Positions 1 through 8,702 of a DNA stretch of 64,000 bases are shown piece after piece (the stretch's first letter is position 1; the number at the start of each line of letters is the position of its first letter). The stretch is from Flavobacteriales bacterium. GTDB taxonomy: Bacteria > Bacteroidota > Bacteroidia > Flavobacteriales > Flavobacteriaceae. The notes under the pieces were generated by a model. It worked only from the letters and a program-made list of their open reading frames with translations. It ran no database searches and was not told the origin of the DNA. Location: NCBI GenBank assembly GCA_018335925.1, contig JAGXRF010000018.1:156643-220642 (forward strand), given 5' to 3'. The position numbers were made by a program, and so were the translations under genes.

Positions 1-50
1 TTAAACCAATAAGGCTTTTACCTTTTTCACTTTAACTTATTACCAATACC

Positions 51-896
51 ATGAAAGCTTACCACGATTTACTTCAACATATTTTAGACCATGGCCACCA
101 GAAAGGTGACCGAACCGGAACCGGAACCATAAGCGTGTTTGGATACCAAATGCGTTTTGATTTGTCGAAAGGCTTTCCGTTAGTTACCACCAAAAAGGTA
201 CACATGAAGTCGATTATTTACGAATTGTTGTGGTTTTTAAAAGGAGAAACCAATATAGGTTATTTAAAAGAAAATGGCGTAAAAATTTGGGACGAATGGG
301 CAGATGAAAATGGCGATTTGGGTCCGGTATATGGCCACCAATGGAGAAATTGGAACAGCGAAAATTTAGACCAAATTGCGGAGTTGATCCAAACCATTAA
401 GAATAATCCGAATAGCAGAAGAATGTTAGTGAGTGCTTGGAACCCAAGTGTATTGCCTGATACCTCCAAATCTTTTGCAGAAAATGTGGCCAATGGAAAA
501 GCAGCTTTGCCTCCGTGCCATGCCTTTTTTCAGTTTTATGTGGCTCCGGCTACTACTGCAAATGGCAAAGGAAAGTTATCTTGCCAATTGTACCAACGAA
601 GTGCAGATGTGTTTTTAGGAGTGCCTTTTAATATTGCATCTTACGCTTTGTTAACCATGATGATTGCCCAAGTGTGCGATTTAGAAGTTGGAGATTTTGT
701 GCACACCTTTGGGGATGTTCATATTTACAACAACCACCTAGAGCAAGTAAAATTGCAGTTGAGTAGAGAATGCAGAACTTTGCCAACTTTGCAAATCAAT
801 TCAAATGTGAAGGATATTTTTTCTTTCCAGTACGAAGATTTTACTTTGTTAAACTACGATCCGCACCCTGCAATTAAAGGAGAAGTGGCAGTGTAA
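51..896 (+). CDS. thyA: Thymidylate synthase
   Basis: Methylates dUMP to dTMP using methylene-tetrahydrofolate, which leaves dihydrofolate for FolA (encoded about 1.4 kb downstream). The 281-residue protein has the ThyA landmarks: the N-terminal DRTGTGT phosphate-binding loop at residues 20-26, the catalytic cysteine in PPCHAFFQF (Cys156), [18 protein letters not shown], and the C-terminal [10 protein letters not shown] tail. It is slightly longer than the E. coli enzyme because of small insertions near residues 145-150 and 168-173, outside the active site. It starts at the first ATG in the window reading frame. A TonB-like gene follows after 10 bases, so the two may be co-transcribed. Confidence 0.97.
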   Translation: MKAYHDLLQHILDHGHQKGDRTGTGTISVFGYQMRFDLSKGFPLVTTKKVHMKSIIYELLWFLKGETNIGYLKENGVKIWDEWADENGDLGPVYGHQWRNWNSENLDQIAELIQTIKNNPNSRRMLVSAWNPSVLPDTSKSFAENVANGKAALPPCHAFFQFYVAPATTANGKGKLSCQLYQRSADVFLGVPFNIASYALLTMMIAQVCDLEVGDFVHTFGDVHIYNNHLEQVKLQLSRECRTLPTLQINSNVKDIFSFQYEDFTLLNYDPHPAIKGEVAV

Positions 897-906
897 TAAC
901 ATCAAG

Positions 907-1332
907 ATGAAAAATTTAATCGCATTATTTTTATTTGGGGCTACCTTGGTTTTTGCCCAAGAAGTTCCCAAGGTAAAAGATGGTATATTGATTCCAAAGG
1001 TAGAGTTGTATCCCATCTTTCCAGGATGCGAAGATTTAGAAGCCAGTCAACAACCTGACTGTTTTCAAGAAAAATTAAAAGAACATCTTCAAAAAAACCA
1101 AACCTATCCAAAAGAAGCTATAAAGCAAAAAATCCAAGGGAGAGTGTATGTTACTTTTATTATTGATAAACAAGGAGATGTGGTGATTAACCATGTAAGA
1201 GCTCCGCATGAATCACTTGGTAATGAAGCCAAAAGAGTGATTTTACTTTTACCAAAAATGAAACCCGGAATGTACCAAGGAAATGCAATTGACACACCTT
1301 TTACGATTCCTTTGCTTTTTAGATTTAATTGA
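907..1332 (+). CDS. Secreted TonB C-terminal-domain-like protein
   Basis: A 141-residue protein with a clear N-terminal signal peptide (about residues 1-17, ending FAQ). Residues 60-140 resemble the TonB C-terminal fold (YPKEAIKQKIQGRVYVTFIIDKQGDV, then PMKPGMYQGNAIDTPFTIPLLF-like residues). There is no transmembrane anchor or proline-rich span as in a true TonB. It therefore looks like one of the stand-alone periplasmic TonB-box-domain proteins common in Bacteroidota, whose exact role is not established. It lies 10 bases after thyA and is followed by a strong hairpin terminator. Confidence 0.75.
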   Translation: MKNLIALFLFGATLVFAQEVPKVKDGILIPKVELYPIFPGCEDLEASQQPDCFQEKLKEHLQKNQTYPKEAIKQKIQGRVYVTFIIDKQGDVVINHVRAPHESLGNEAKRVILLLPKMKPGMYQGNAIDTPFTIPLLFRFN

Positions 1333-1352
1333 AAAAGTATTTTAAACAAAAA

Positions 1353-1374
1353 AGCCGACTCGCAAGAGTCGGCT
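1353..1374. terminator. Bidirectional rho-independent terminator
   Basis: AGCCGACTC and GAGTCGGCT form a perfect 9-bp stem around a GCAA loop, flanked by an A-run on the left and T-rich sequence on the right. It sits between two converging genes, the TonB-like gene (+) and the E-set gene (-), and can serve both. Confidence 0.85.
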
Positions 1375-1381
1375 ATAATTT

Positions 1382-1678
1382 TTAAACTGCCAATACGGAG
1401 TTTTCAGCAGCAGCAAAATCGTTCCATTGGTACGCATCTGCAGCTTCATCGTTTACAAATTGTCCGTCTACAATATAACGGAATTCGTAGGTTGCAGAAG
1501 CAGGAAGTTCAAAGGTTCCTTTAAAAGTCCCGTTTTTTAATTTTCCTAAAGCACCAGCTTCCGGATCCCAATTGTTAAAATCACCCACTACCGATGCTGT
1601 AGTAGCATCTTTAGCTTCAATAGAAAAAGTTACTTTACAAACTGGTTTACTTTTTATGAATTGTTTTTTAATTGCCAT
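1382..1678 (-). CDS. Small isoamylase early-set (CBM48-like) protein
   Basis: A 98-residue protein made of a single E-set/CBM48 beta-sandwich: KVTFSIEAKDATTASVVGDFNNWDP at about residues 15-39 and FELPASATYEFRYIVDGQFVNDEAADAY at about 55-82. This domain normally binds alpha-glucans at the front of branching enzymes or AMPK beta subunits. Here it stands alone with no catalytic domain, a form common in Flavobacteria. There is no signal peptide, so it is probably cytoplasmic. The function is unknown; glycogen or sugar binding is an inference from the fold. Confidence 0.85.
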   Translation of the reverse strand: MAIKKQFIKSKPVCKVTFSIEAKDATTASVVGDFNNWDPEAGALGKLKNGTFKGTFELPASATYEFRYIVDGQFVNDEAADAYQWNDFAAAENSVLAV

Positions 1679-1722
1679 GGTTACAACGTTTTATTGTTCG
1701 ACTACAAAGAAAGCAATACTTG

Positions 1723-1752
1723 TTTGAATATCAAATAGTTAGTTGTATTTTT
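1723..1752 (+). promoter_or_regulatory. Bacteroidota-type promoter (TTTG-N18-TATTTTTG)
   Basis: TTTG at 1723-1726 and TATTTTTG at 1745-1752 are 18 bases apart, matching the Bacteroidota housekeeping promoter TTTG-N17-20-TAnnTTTG. The predicted start of transcription is near 1758, leaving about 160 bases of leader before the 2TM gene at 1919. A 26-codon ORF begins within that leader. Confidence 0.55.
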
Positions 1753-1777
1753 GTCATATTCACAGCAATACCGTTAA

Positions 1778-1858
1778 ATGAGTTCATTATTAAAAATTTT
1801 TCCTACCTCCACTTTTATTTTTAAAATAGGAAAACGTTTTCTAATTTTATTATCCTAA
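1778..1858 (+). CDS. Possible 26-residue leader peptide ORF
   Basis: An ATG about 20 bases after the predicted transcription start opens a 26-codon ORF encoding a basic, hydrophobic peptide (MSSLLKIFPTSTFIFKIGKR and six more residues, ending in LLS). No ribosome binding site is obvious, which is normal in this phylum. I do not recognise the sequence. It could be a small membrane peptide or a chance ORF in an untranslated leader. Confidence 0.2.
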   Translation: MSSLLKIFPTSTFIFKIGKRFLILLS

Positions 1859-1918
1859 TTTTACTATTCGTCAAAAAAAGTGCAATAAAAAGGTTTTCTC
1901 TCTCAAAATCATCGATTT

Positions 1919-2251
1919 ATGGAAAATGAGCAACACGAAAAATACGAATATGCCCGCAATCGAATTCGGCAAAAAAAGCGTTTGTACTATCATTTTGTGG
2001 TATTTTTGTTGGGTTCGTTGTTTATGTATTTGGCCAACAATTTGTTTCAAGTATTTCCGGATACCCAATGGTATTCGTGGGTAATTGCATTGTGGCTATT
2101 TTTGTTTATTTTACATTTTATTCGAGTGTATATTACCGATCGATTTATGAACAAACAATGGGAACGAGATCAAATTAACAAGCTCATTGCCAAACAAGAG
2201 CAACGAATTGCCCAATTAGAAAAAAAACACCTACCACCAACCGAAAACTAA
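1919..2251 (+). CDS. 2TM domain-containing membrane protein
   Basis: A 110-residue protein of the 2TM family. It starts with a charged segment (EQHEKYEYARNRIRQKKRLYYHF), followed by two transmembrane helices at about residues 24-44 and 53-72, and ends in a coiled-coil-like charged tail (ERDQINKLIAKQEQRIAQLEKK). In flavobacteria such domains occur alone or attached to histidine kinases; the role of the stand-alone form is unknown. It ends 3 bases before folA, so the two genes form an operon. Confidence 0.8.
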   Translation: MENEQHEKYEYARNRIRQKKRLYYHFVVFLLGSLFMYLANNLFQVFPDTQWYSWVIALWLFLFILHFIRVYITDRFMNKQWERDQINKLIAKQEQRIAQLEKKHLPPTEN

Positions 2252-2254
2252 ACC

Positions 2255-2746
2255 ATGCAAATTATTGCAATTGCTGCTGTAGCAGAAGACCGAGCTCTTG
2301 GTAAAAACAACGATTTGTTGTGGCACTTGCCAAACGACTTTAAGCGGTTTAAACAATTAACTACCGGACATTTTATTATTATGGGAAGAAAAACATTGGA
2401 GAGTTTTCCGAAATTACTTCCCAATCGAACCCACGTGGTGGTGTCTCGACAAAAAAATTACCAACCCGAAGGGGTTTTGGTGGTTGCTAATTTGCAAGAA
2501 GCTTTGGAGCAGTGTAAAGGGCAAGAAAAAGTTTATGTGATTGGTGGTGGACAAATATACCAGCAGAGTTTGCCTTTATGTACCCATTTAGAAATTACTT
2601 TGGTGCATGCTCATTTCCCCGATGCAGAAGTACATTTTCCGGAAATTGACGAAAACCAATGGAAATTGACTTTTAAAGAATTTCATCCGAAAGACGACAA
2701 ACATGCGTATGACTTTACTTACCTAACTTATGAGAGGATTGTGTAA
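2255..2746 (+). CDS. folA: Dihydrofolate reductase
   Basis: Reduces dihydrofolate to tetrahydrofolate with NADPH, closing the cycle opened by ThyA. The 163-residue length is typical. Visible landmarks are IAAVAEDRALGKNNDLLWHL (the N-terminal strand and Met20-type loop), PNDFKRFKQLTTGHFIIMGRKTLESF (NADPH-binding region), and VYVIGGGQIYQQSLP with the conserved GG pair near residue 98. It is translationally close to the preceding 2TM gene (3-base gap). Confidence 0.97.
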   Translation: MQIIAIAAVAEDRALGKNNDLLWHLPNDFKRFKQLTTGHFIIMGRKTLESFPKLLPNRTHVVVSRQKNYQPEGVLVVANLQEALEQCKGQEKVYVIGGGQIYQQSLPLCTHLEITLVHAHFPDAEVHFPEIDENQWKLTFKEFHPKDDKHAYDFTYLTYERIV

Positions 2747-2753
2747 AATACAC

Positions 2754-2761
2754 TATTTTTG
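2754..2761 (+). promoter_or_regulatory. -7 promoter element for ubiE
   Basis: TATTTTTG fits TAnnTTTG. It lies just after folA and overlaps an upstream in-frame TTG at 2759, which makes that codon an unlikely translation start and supports ATG 2783 for ubiE. Confidence 0.6.
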
Positions 2762-2782
2762 CACCTTCCAAAACAAGCATTC

Positions 2783-3535
2783 ATGAGCAAGCAAAAAGAC
2801 CACAATTTAATTACTCCGTACCAAGACCAAAGCTCAAAAAAAGAGCAAGTAGCCAAAATGTTTGACACCATTTCGGAAAATTATGACGGAATGAATCGAG
2901 TAATTTCCTTTGGTACCGATATTGCTTGGAGAAAAAAAGTACTGAAAACCGTGCAAGATTTGCAACCGGAAACCATTTTAGACATTGCTACCGGAACGGG
3001 TGATTTGGCTATTTTAATGGCCAATAGTAGTGCTAAAAAAATTATCGGATTAGATATTTCTGCCGGAATGTTAGAGGTTGGCAAAAAGAAAATAGCTCAA
3101 AAACAACTGTCCAACAAAATTGAAATGGTTTTAGGAGATTCTGAAAATATTCCGTTTGCAGATAATTACTATGATGCGGTTACGGTTGCTTTTGGCATCC
3201 GAAACTTTGAACATTTAGAAAAAGGACTTTCTGAAATTCTTCGCGTATTAAAGCCAAATGGTAAATTGGTGATTTTAGAAACCTCTGTTCCCGAAAAATT
3301 TCCGTTCAAACAAGGCTATCATTTGTACACCAAATATATTTTGCCAAACTTAGGCAGGCTCTTTTCTAAAGACAAAACAGCTTATGCCTATTTATCAGAA
3401 TCTGCCAAAGCATTTCCGTATGGAGAGGTGTTAAACAATAAATTGCGAAAAATTGGGTTTTTAGAGGTACAATCCTTCCCACAAACCATGGGAGTGGCCA
3501 CCATTTATCACGCTAGTAAAGGCAGCAATGTATGA
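2783..3535 (+). CDS. ubiE: Demethylmenaquinone methyltransferase UbiE/MenG
   Basis: Performs the last methylation in menaquinone synthesis, using SAM. Starting at ATG 2783 the protein is 250 residues. It contains the UbiE signature: MFDTISENYDGMNRVISFGTD near the N-terminus, the SAM-binding DIATGTGDLAI, GLDISAGML, and the AFGIRNFEHLEKGLSEILRVLKP motif that distinguishes UbiE from other class I methyltransferases. An upstream TTG in frame overlaps the promoter and was rejected as the start. Its stop overlaps the porT ATG (ATGA), so the genes are translationally coupled. Confidence 0.95.
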   Translation: MSKQKDHNLITPYQDQSSKKEQVAKMFDTISENYDGMNRVISFGTDIAWRKKVLKTVQDLQPETILDIATGTGDLAILMANSSAKKIIGLDISAGMLEVGKKKIAQKQLSNKIEMVLGDSENIPFADNYYDAVTVAFGIRNFEHLEKGLSEILRVLKPNGKLVILETSVPEKFPFKQGYHLYTKYILPNLGRLFSKDKTAYAYLSESAKAFPYGEVLNNKLRKIGFLEVQSFPQTMGVATIYHASKGSNV

Positions 3536-4230
3536 AGAAATTGATAGTTATTAGTTGTATTATTTACACCAGCCTTGGTTTTGCCCAGTTTGGTATTTTT
3601 AATAAAAATCCGTTAATCAACATGGAAAACTTCCAAAAGCAAAGAGTGCATTGGGGGTATTTTTTGGGGTTTAATACCTACGATTTTAAATTTGATTACT
3701 TACAAGATATTGGAGAAGTAAAAGTTGCTAGTAGCTTTGGTTTTAATGTAGGATTGGTAGGAAATTTACGCATCAACGATTATTTTGATTTGCGTTTTGA
3801 ACCAGGACTGTATTACACCGAAAGAGATTTAGAATTCCCTAATTTTTCTAATTTAAGCCAAGCCAATCGAGAAGCAAAATCTACCTATTTGCATTTTCCT
3901 TTGTTGCTAAAATACTCCGCTTTACGAACCGGTAATGTGAAACCTTATTTGGTTGGAGGATTTTCTACAGCAACCAATTTGGCAAGTAATTCAAAAGCAA
4001 TAGATGATAATTTAAACAACCGTTTTCGGGTAAGCCAATGGACCTACCACTACGAAATTGGTTTTGGGGTAGATATTTTTACCGAGCACTTTATTTTTTC
4101 TCCTTCTATTAGAGGGGTATTTGGTATTGGAAATGAATTAATCCCTGATAACGACCCTAACAGTCCGTGGACTAGCAACATTAGCAGTATGCGTTCCAGA
4201 GGTTTGCTGATTAATTTTACCTTTCATTAA
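3532..4230 (+). CDS. porT: Type IX secretion system protein PorT (SprT)
   Basis: A 232-residue outer-membrane beta-barrel protein with a signal peptide (residues 1-18, ending GFAQ) and a porin-family fold. The opening after the signal (FGIFNKNPLINMENFQKQRV, then HWGYFLGFNTYDFKF) and the position immediately after ubiE match PorT/SprT of flavobacteria. PorT is required for assembly of the type IX secretion system that exports CTD-bearing proteins and, in gliding species, adhesins. The gene overlaps the end of ubiE and converges with the RNA methyltransferase gene, sharing 4 bases with it. Other T9SS genes (gldKLMN, sprA, sprE) are not in this window. Confidence 0.88.
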   Translation: MKKLIVISCIIYTSLGFAQFGIFNKNPLINMENFQKQRVHWGYFLGFNTYDFKFDYLQDIGEVKVASSFGFNVGLVGNLRINDYFDLRFEPGLYYTERDLEFPNFSNLSQANREAKSTYLHFPLLLKYSALRTGNVKPYLVGGFSTATNLASNSKAIDDNLNNRFRVSQWTYHYEIGFGVDIFTEHFIFSPSIRGVFGIGNELIPDNDPNSPWTSNISSMRSRGLLINFTFH

Positions 4231-4952
4231 TTTCCTCTCAGCCATTCACTTAAGATAATGGCTGTGGCATTGGCTACATTCAAACTTTCTGCTTTTTGAA
4301 ATGGTCCAAACCTCGGAATGGTAATTGCTTCTTGGATATGGGCTTTGATGGCATCTGAAATGCCGTGCGATTCGCTTCCCATCACGATAATTCCTTCCGT
4401 TTCCAGTTTGGTTTGGTAAATATTGGTACCATCCAACAAAGTGCCATAAATTTTTCCGGAGTAGCTTTTTAATACTTTTTCTAAGTCTACAACATGCACC
4501 TGCACTCTGGTTAAAGAACCCATCGTTGCTTGGATTACTTTTGGGTTGTAAACTTCTACGGTATCTTTGCTGCACAATAAAGTTTCAATGCCAAACCAAT
4601 CGCACAAACGAATAATGGTACCCAAATTTCCCGGATCGCGAACTTGATCCAACGCAATGATTCTTCCGTTTAATTGCATTGGTTTTATGGCTGGAATTTT
4701 AAAAACTCCCAACATTTCAGAAGCTTGTTCAAAGCAACTCATTTTTTGCATTTCTTGGGTGGTAACCAATTTAAACGGGAATTTTTTATGCAAAAACTGC
4801 TCTTTGGTAGTAAACAAGTAAACAGCATCCCATCCAGCTTCTAAAAACTCATGGACCGATTTTACGCCTTCTACCAAAAACAATTGGTGTTGGTTTCGAA
4901 ATTTTTTGGTGTGTAGTTGCGAAATTAGTTTTAACTGGTTTTTAATCACCAT
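4227..4952 (-). CDS. TrmH-family (SpoU) RNA 2'-O-methyltransferase
   Basis: A 241-residue SPOUT methyltransferase with an N-terminal substrate-binding region (KNQLKLISQLHTKKFRNQHQLFLVEGVKSV) and a C-terminal trefoil-knot domain. Motifs include ALDQVRDPGNLGTIIRLCDWFG, VMGSESHGIS and IPRFGPFQKAESLNVANATAI. Family members 2'-O-methylate rRNA or tRNA; the exact nucleotide cannot be read from sequence. It converges with porT and diverges from tamL, whose promoter lies in its first bases. Confidence 0.9.
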   Translation of the reverse strand: MVIKNQLKLISQLHTKKFRNQHQLFLVEGVKSVHEFLEAGWDAVYLFTTKEQFLHKKFPFKLVTTQEMQKMSCFEQASEMLGVFKIPAIKPMQLNGRIIALDQVRDPGNLGTIIRLCDWFGIETLLCSKDTVEVYNPKVIQATMGSLTRVQVHVVDLEKVLKSYSGKIYGTLLDGTNIYQTKLETEGIIVMGSESHGISDAIKAHIQEAITIPRFGPFQKAESLNVANATAIILSEWLRGN

Positions 4953-4960
4953 AAAAAATG

Positions 4961-4968
4961 TATTTTTG
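4961..4968 (+). promoter_or_regulatory. -7 promoter element for tamL
   Basis: TATTTTTG fits TAnnTTTG and lies downstream of the first in-frame ATG (4958). A transcript from here would start near 4974, so translation more likely begins at TTG 4988. Confidence 0.55.
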
Positions 4969-4987
4969 GACGGATAATCGCATTGCT

Positions 4988-7534
4988 TTGACTCGAATCG
5001 TTACAAAAATACTATTATTACTCCAATTAATTTGGTTGTTTTGGGCTTGTAATGCTGTGAAAAGGGTTCCGGAAGGCAAATATTTACTCGTCAAAAACGA
5101 AATCAGGGTAAATGACCGTTTGGTACAAACAGAAGAAGTCAACCAATTGCCAAGCCAGCAACCTAATGCCAAATTTTTACGAATCCCTTTTGGTTTGCAC
5201 ATTTTTAATTTGGCACGACCAAATAACGATTCGCTATTTAGAGCGAAATACATCGAAGATACCATCCGATTCAAACGAATGTCGAAGTTGCTTTCGGAAA
5301 AACAAGTATATCGTTTAGGAGAATCGTTTTGGTACAAAGGATTTCCAAATTTTTTAAGATCTACCGGAGAAGCTCCAGTTATTATAGATACCAATCAAGT
5401 AAACAGAAGTTTACAACGATTGCAAATGTATTATTTTAACAAAGGTTACTTTAGAGTTAGTGGCAACTATTTGGTGCAACCAACCAAAACCAAAAGAGCC
5501 AACGTAACCTACCAATTGCAATTAGGAACTGCTCACCAATTGGATTCTATTACCGAAAATATTTCTTCCCCAGCCATCGATTCGTTGTACCGATTGTACC
5601 AACGCAATCGAAAAATTACAAGCGGGCAAATTTATGATGTGAAGAATTTTGAAGAAGAACGTCAACGATTAAATGGTGTATTCAGAAATAATGGCGTGTA
5701 TAACTTTCAATCAAACTACATCACTTTTAAGGTAGATACTGTTGATACCAATCAAAAAGCACACATACAAGTAAATATTTCCGATTTTCAACAACGCACC
5801 AACGATACCACTTACCAAAAGCCATTTCAGGTGCATCGATTTAACAGAATCAATGTATTTACCGATACCAATCGTGCTACCGACACCGGAATTCAAGTGG
5901 ATAGTTCCAATACCCAAGGCATTCGATTGATTAGTTTAGGAAAACTTCGATATAAACCAAAGGCTATTACCAACAATATCTTTTTGTATAAAGACCAATG
6001 GTTTTCTGACGAAAAAGTATCGCAAACTTCACAAGCACTAAACAATTTAAGGGTGTTTAATTTTCCATCCATTCAAGTGATTGAAGATCCAAACGATGAA
6101 AATCGTGGTTTGATAGCCAATATTTATTTGCGTCCCCGTGAAAAATTTAGTTTCAATACCTCTATTGATTTTACCCACTCCAACATCCAAGATTTTGGTA
6201 TTTTAGGCAATGCATCTCTAACGATTCGAAACATTTTTAGAGGTGCAGAAACACTACAATTCGGTATTCGAGGCAATTTAGGAGCATCTAAAGATTTATC
6301 AGGTTCTAACGATCAATTTTTTAATGTGATTGAGTATGGTTTAGATACCAAACTTACCTTTCCTAGATTGTTGTTTCCGGTAAATACCGATCGATGGATT
6401 CCTAAATATATGTTGCCAAGCACAGTAACCAATTTAGGTTTTTCAAAACAGCAAAACATCGGTTTAGATAAAGAAAATTTTACCGGATTTTTTACTTATA
6501 ACTGGACACCAAAGCAAAACCGAAATGTGCGTTTTGACTTCATCAATTTGCAGTACGTAAACAATTTGAACATTGGTAATTATTTTAATATTTATCGTTC
6601 GTCATACAATCAGTTAAACCAAATTGCAAACAACTATACCATTAATCCAGATTTTTTAGATGACAACAACAATTTGATTATCGAAAGTGGTACCAACGGA
6701 TTTATTCAAGAAGTAATCAACGGTGCTATTCCGTTAAGCAACGAAGACAATAAAATTGTACGAAGTGTAGAAGAAAGACGTAAGCGTTTGACCGAAAATA
6801 ACTTGATTTTGGCCACAAGTTTTACCTACACCAAGTCAACCAAAGAAGGGATTACCGATAATTCGTTCAGCATTTTTAAAACTAAAATAGAAACTGCAGG
6901 TAACTTATTGAATTTATTTGCCAAGTGGAGCAATGCTCCTATCAACGAAGATGGCAACCGAACCTTTTTTAATGTGGCCTATTCGCAATACATCAAAACC
7001 GAGTTAGAATTGATCAAACATTGGGATTTGAAGCGATTGAATGTGATTGCAGTTCGATCGTTTATTGGGATTGCAGTGCCTTTTGGGAATTCGCAAAACA
7101 TTCCGTTTACCAGATCTTATTTTGCAGGTGGATCTAACGACAACCGAGCATGGAGACCTTATAGTTTAGGTCCGGGAAGCAGTGGAGGAGTAAACGACTT
7201 TAACGAAGCCAACTTAAAAATAGCTTTGAATGCAGAGTATCGTTTTAAATTATTTGGAAATTTTAGAGGTGCTTTGTTTGTAGATGCAGGTAACATTTGG
7301 AATGCCTTAGATAACGAAACCATCGAAGCTGCTACCTTTACCGGGTTACAATCGCTACAAGATTTGGCGGTTGGTTCCGGATTTGGGTTGCGATATGACA
7401 CCGGATTATTTGTGGTAAGAATCGACACCGGATTTAAAACCTATAATCCGGCATTGCCATTAGGAAACCGATGGTTTAAGGAATATAATTTCCAAAATGC
7501 GGTCATCAATCTTGGTATCAACTATCCATTCTAA
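4988..7534 (+). CDS. tamL: Translocation and assembly module lipoprotein TamL (Omp85 family)
   Basis: An 848-residue Omp85/BamA-like outer-membrane protein that in Bacteroidota partners TamB in outer-membrane biogenesis. From TTG 4988 the N-terminus reads LTRIVTKILLLLQLIWLFWAC, a good lipoprotein signal with its lipobox cysteine, followed by the family-typical NAVKRVPEGKYLLVKNEI. POTRA-like segments follow, then a C-terminal 16-strand-type barrel with FNTSIDFTHSNIQDFGILGNA, SYFAGGSNDNRAWRPYSLGP and a final aromatic residue (NLGINYPF). An ATG at 4958 is in frame, but it precedes the promoter box and gives a poor signal peptide. Confidence 0.88.
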   Translation: MTRIVTKILLLLQLIWLFWACNAVKRVPEGKYLLVKNEIRVNDRLVQTEEVNQLPSQQPNAKFLRIPFGLHIFNLARPNNDSLFRAKYIEDTIRFKRMSKLLSEKQVYRLGESFWYKGFPNFLRSTGEAPVIIDTNQVNRSLQRLQMYYFNKGYFRVSGNYLVQPTKTKRANVTYQLQLGTAHQLDSITENISSPAIDSLYRLYQRNRKITSGQIYDVKNFEEERQRLNGVFRNNGVYNFQSNYITFKVDTVDTNQKAHIQVNISDFQQRTNDTTYQKPFQVHRFNRINVFTDTNRATDTGIQVDSSNTQGIRLISLGKLRYKPKAITNNIFLYKDQWFSDEKVSQTSQALNNLRVFNFPSIQVIEDPNDENRGLIANIYLRPREKFSFNTSIDFTHSNIQDFGILGNASLTIRNIFRGAETLQFGIRGNLGASKDLSGSNDQFFNVIEYGLDTKLTFPRLLFPVNTDRWIPKYMLPSTVTNLGFSKQQNIGLDKENFTGFFTYNWTPKQNRNVRFDFINLQYVNNLNIGNYFNIYRSSYNQLNQIANNYTINPDFLDDNNNLIIESGTNGFIQEVINGAIPLSNEDNKIVRSVEERRKRLTENNLILATSFTYTKSTKEGITDNSFSIFKTKIETAGNLLNLFAKWSNAPINEDGNRTFFNVAYSQYIKTELELIKHWDLKRLNVIAVRSFIGIAVPFGNSQNIPFTRSYFAGGSNDNRAWRPYSLGPGSSGGVNDFNEANLKIALNAEYRFKLFGNFRGALFVDAGNIWNALDNETIEAATFTGLQSLQDLAVGSGFGLRYDTGLFVVRIDTGFKTYNPALPLGNRWFKEYNFQNAVINLGINYPF

Positions 7535-7547
7535 CCAAAATTTGTTA

Positions 7548-7555
7548 CTTTTGTT
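7548..7555 (+). promoter_or_regulatory. -7 promoter element for fbaA
   Basis: TACTTTTG fits TAnnTTTG; it ends 24 bases before the fbaA ATG. I see no clear TTTG at the -33 position. Confidence 0.5.
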
Positions 7556-7578
7556 TTTTCAATTTAATACCTCTTTTT

Positions 7579-8646
7579 ATGTCTCATAGCATTCAACCGG
7601 GAGTTGCCACAGGCAAACAAGTTCAAGAGATTTTTCAATTAGCCAAAGCCAAGGGATTTGCTTTACCTGCTGTTAATGTAATTGGATCTAGTACCATTAA
7701 TGGTGTATTAGAAACAGCTGCAAAATTAAATGCACCGGTAATTATTCAATTTTCTAATGGTGGTGCTGCTTACAATGCCGGAAAAGGCTTAAGCAACGAA
7801 AATCAAAAGGCAGCTATTGCAGGTGCTATTGCAGGTGCAAAACACGTTCATACTTTGGCAGAAGCTTACGGAGCTACTGTAATTTTACATACCGACCATT
7901 GTGCAAAAAACTTATTGCCTTGGATTGATGGTTTGTTAGATGCTTCTGAAAAGCATTTTTCAGAAACCGGAAAATCGTTGTTTTCTTCACACATGATTGA
8001 TTTGTCTGAAGAGCCATTGCACGAAAACATGGAAATTTGCAAAGAATACTTGCGAAGAATGGCCAAAATGGACATGACATTAGAAATCGAATTAGGAATT
8101 ACCGGTGGGGAAGAAGATGGGGTAGACAATACAGGTGTAGATAGTTCAAAGTTATATACCCAACCGGAAGAAGTAGCTTATGCTTACGAAGAATTAATGA
8201 AGGTAAGTCCGCAATTTACCATTGCTGCAGCTTTCGGAAACGTACACGGAGTTTACAAACCTGGAAACGTAAAATTAACCCCGGTTATTTTAAAAAATTC
8301 ACAGGATTATGTGCAAAATAAATACAAAACCGGACACAATCCAATCGATTTTGTGTTTCACGGTGGTTCGGGTTCTACTTTAGAAGAAATTAGAGAAGCT
8401 ATTTCCTACGGAGTAATCAAAATGAATATTGATACCGATTTACAGTTTGCCTTTACCGAAGGAATTCGTGATTACATGACTTCTAAAATAGAGTATTTAA
8501 AAACACAAATTGGAAGTCCGGATGGAGCCGATAGTCCTAACAAAAAACATTACGACCCAAGAAAATGGATTCGTGAAGGGGAAGTGACATTTAACAAAAG
8601 ATTAGAGCAAGCATTTGCTGACTTAAACAATATTAATACGTTGTAA
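7579..8646 (+). CDS. fbaA: Class II fructose-bisphosphate aldolase
   Basis: Cleaves fructose-1,6-bisphosphate to dihydroxyacetone phosphate and glyceraldehyde-3-phosphate in glycolysis, and runs in reverse in gluconeogenesis. The 355-residue length is typical of the class IIA enzyme. Metal and substrate residues are visible: ILHTDHCAKNLLPW with catalytic Asp106 and zinc His107, AAFGNVHGVYKPGNVKL with a second metal histidine, FVFHGGSGSTLEEI with the third, and INTDLQFA-like INIDTDLQ for phosphate binding. It has its own promoter and is followed by a 17-bp inverted repeat before accD. Confidence 0.97.
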   Translation: MSHSIQPGVATGKQVQEIFQLAKAKGFALPAVNVIGSSTINGVLETAAKLNAPVIIQFSNGGAAYNAGKGLSNENQKAAIAGAIAGAKHVHTLAEAYGATVILHTDHCAKNLLPWIDGLLDASEKHFSETGKSLFSSHMIDLSEEPLHENMEICKEYLRRMAKMDMTLEIELGITGGEEDGVDNTGVDSSKLYTQPEEVAYAYEELMKVSPQFTIAAAFGNVHGVYKPGNVKLTPVILKNSQDYVQNKYKTGHNPIDFVFHGGSGSTLEEIREAISYGVIKMNIDTDLQFAFTEGIRDYMTSKIEYLKTQIGSPDGADSPNKKHYDPRKWIREGEVTFNKRLEQAFADLNNINTL

Positions 8647-8651
8647 AATTG

Positions 8652-8702
8652 GTTTCAGGTTTCAAGTTTGTACAAATATAATTACAACTTGAAACCTGAA
8701 AC
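8652..8702 (+). terminator. Perfect 17-bp inverted repeat followed by T5 (probable terminator)
   Basis: GTTTCAGGTTTCAAGTT (8652-8668) and AACTTGAAACCTGAAAC (8686-8702) are perfect inverted copies around a 17-base loop, followed directly by TTTTT. The arms contain an internal GTTTCA direct repeat. It sits between fbaA and accD and could act as an intrinsic terminator or a dispersed intergenic palindrome; the long loop is unusual for a pure terminator. Confidence 0.6.

Noticed and set aside
4246..4575. A 109-codon minus-strand ORF inside the TrmH-type gene, and similar long ORFs opposite accD, hppA, ftsA and murD.
   Set aside because: They are shadows of well-recognised genes in other frames and show no protein family features.
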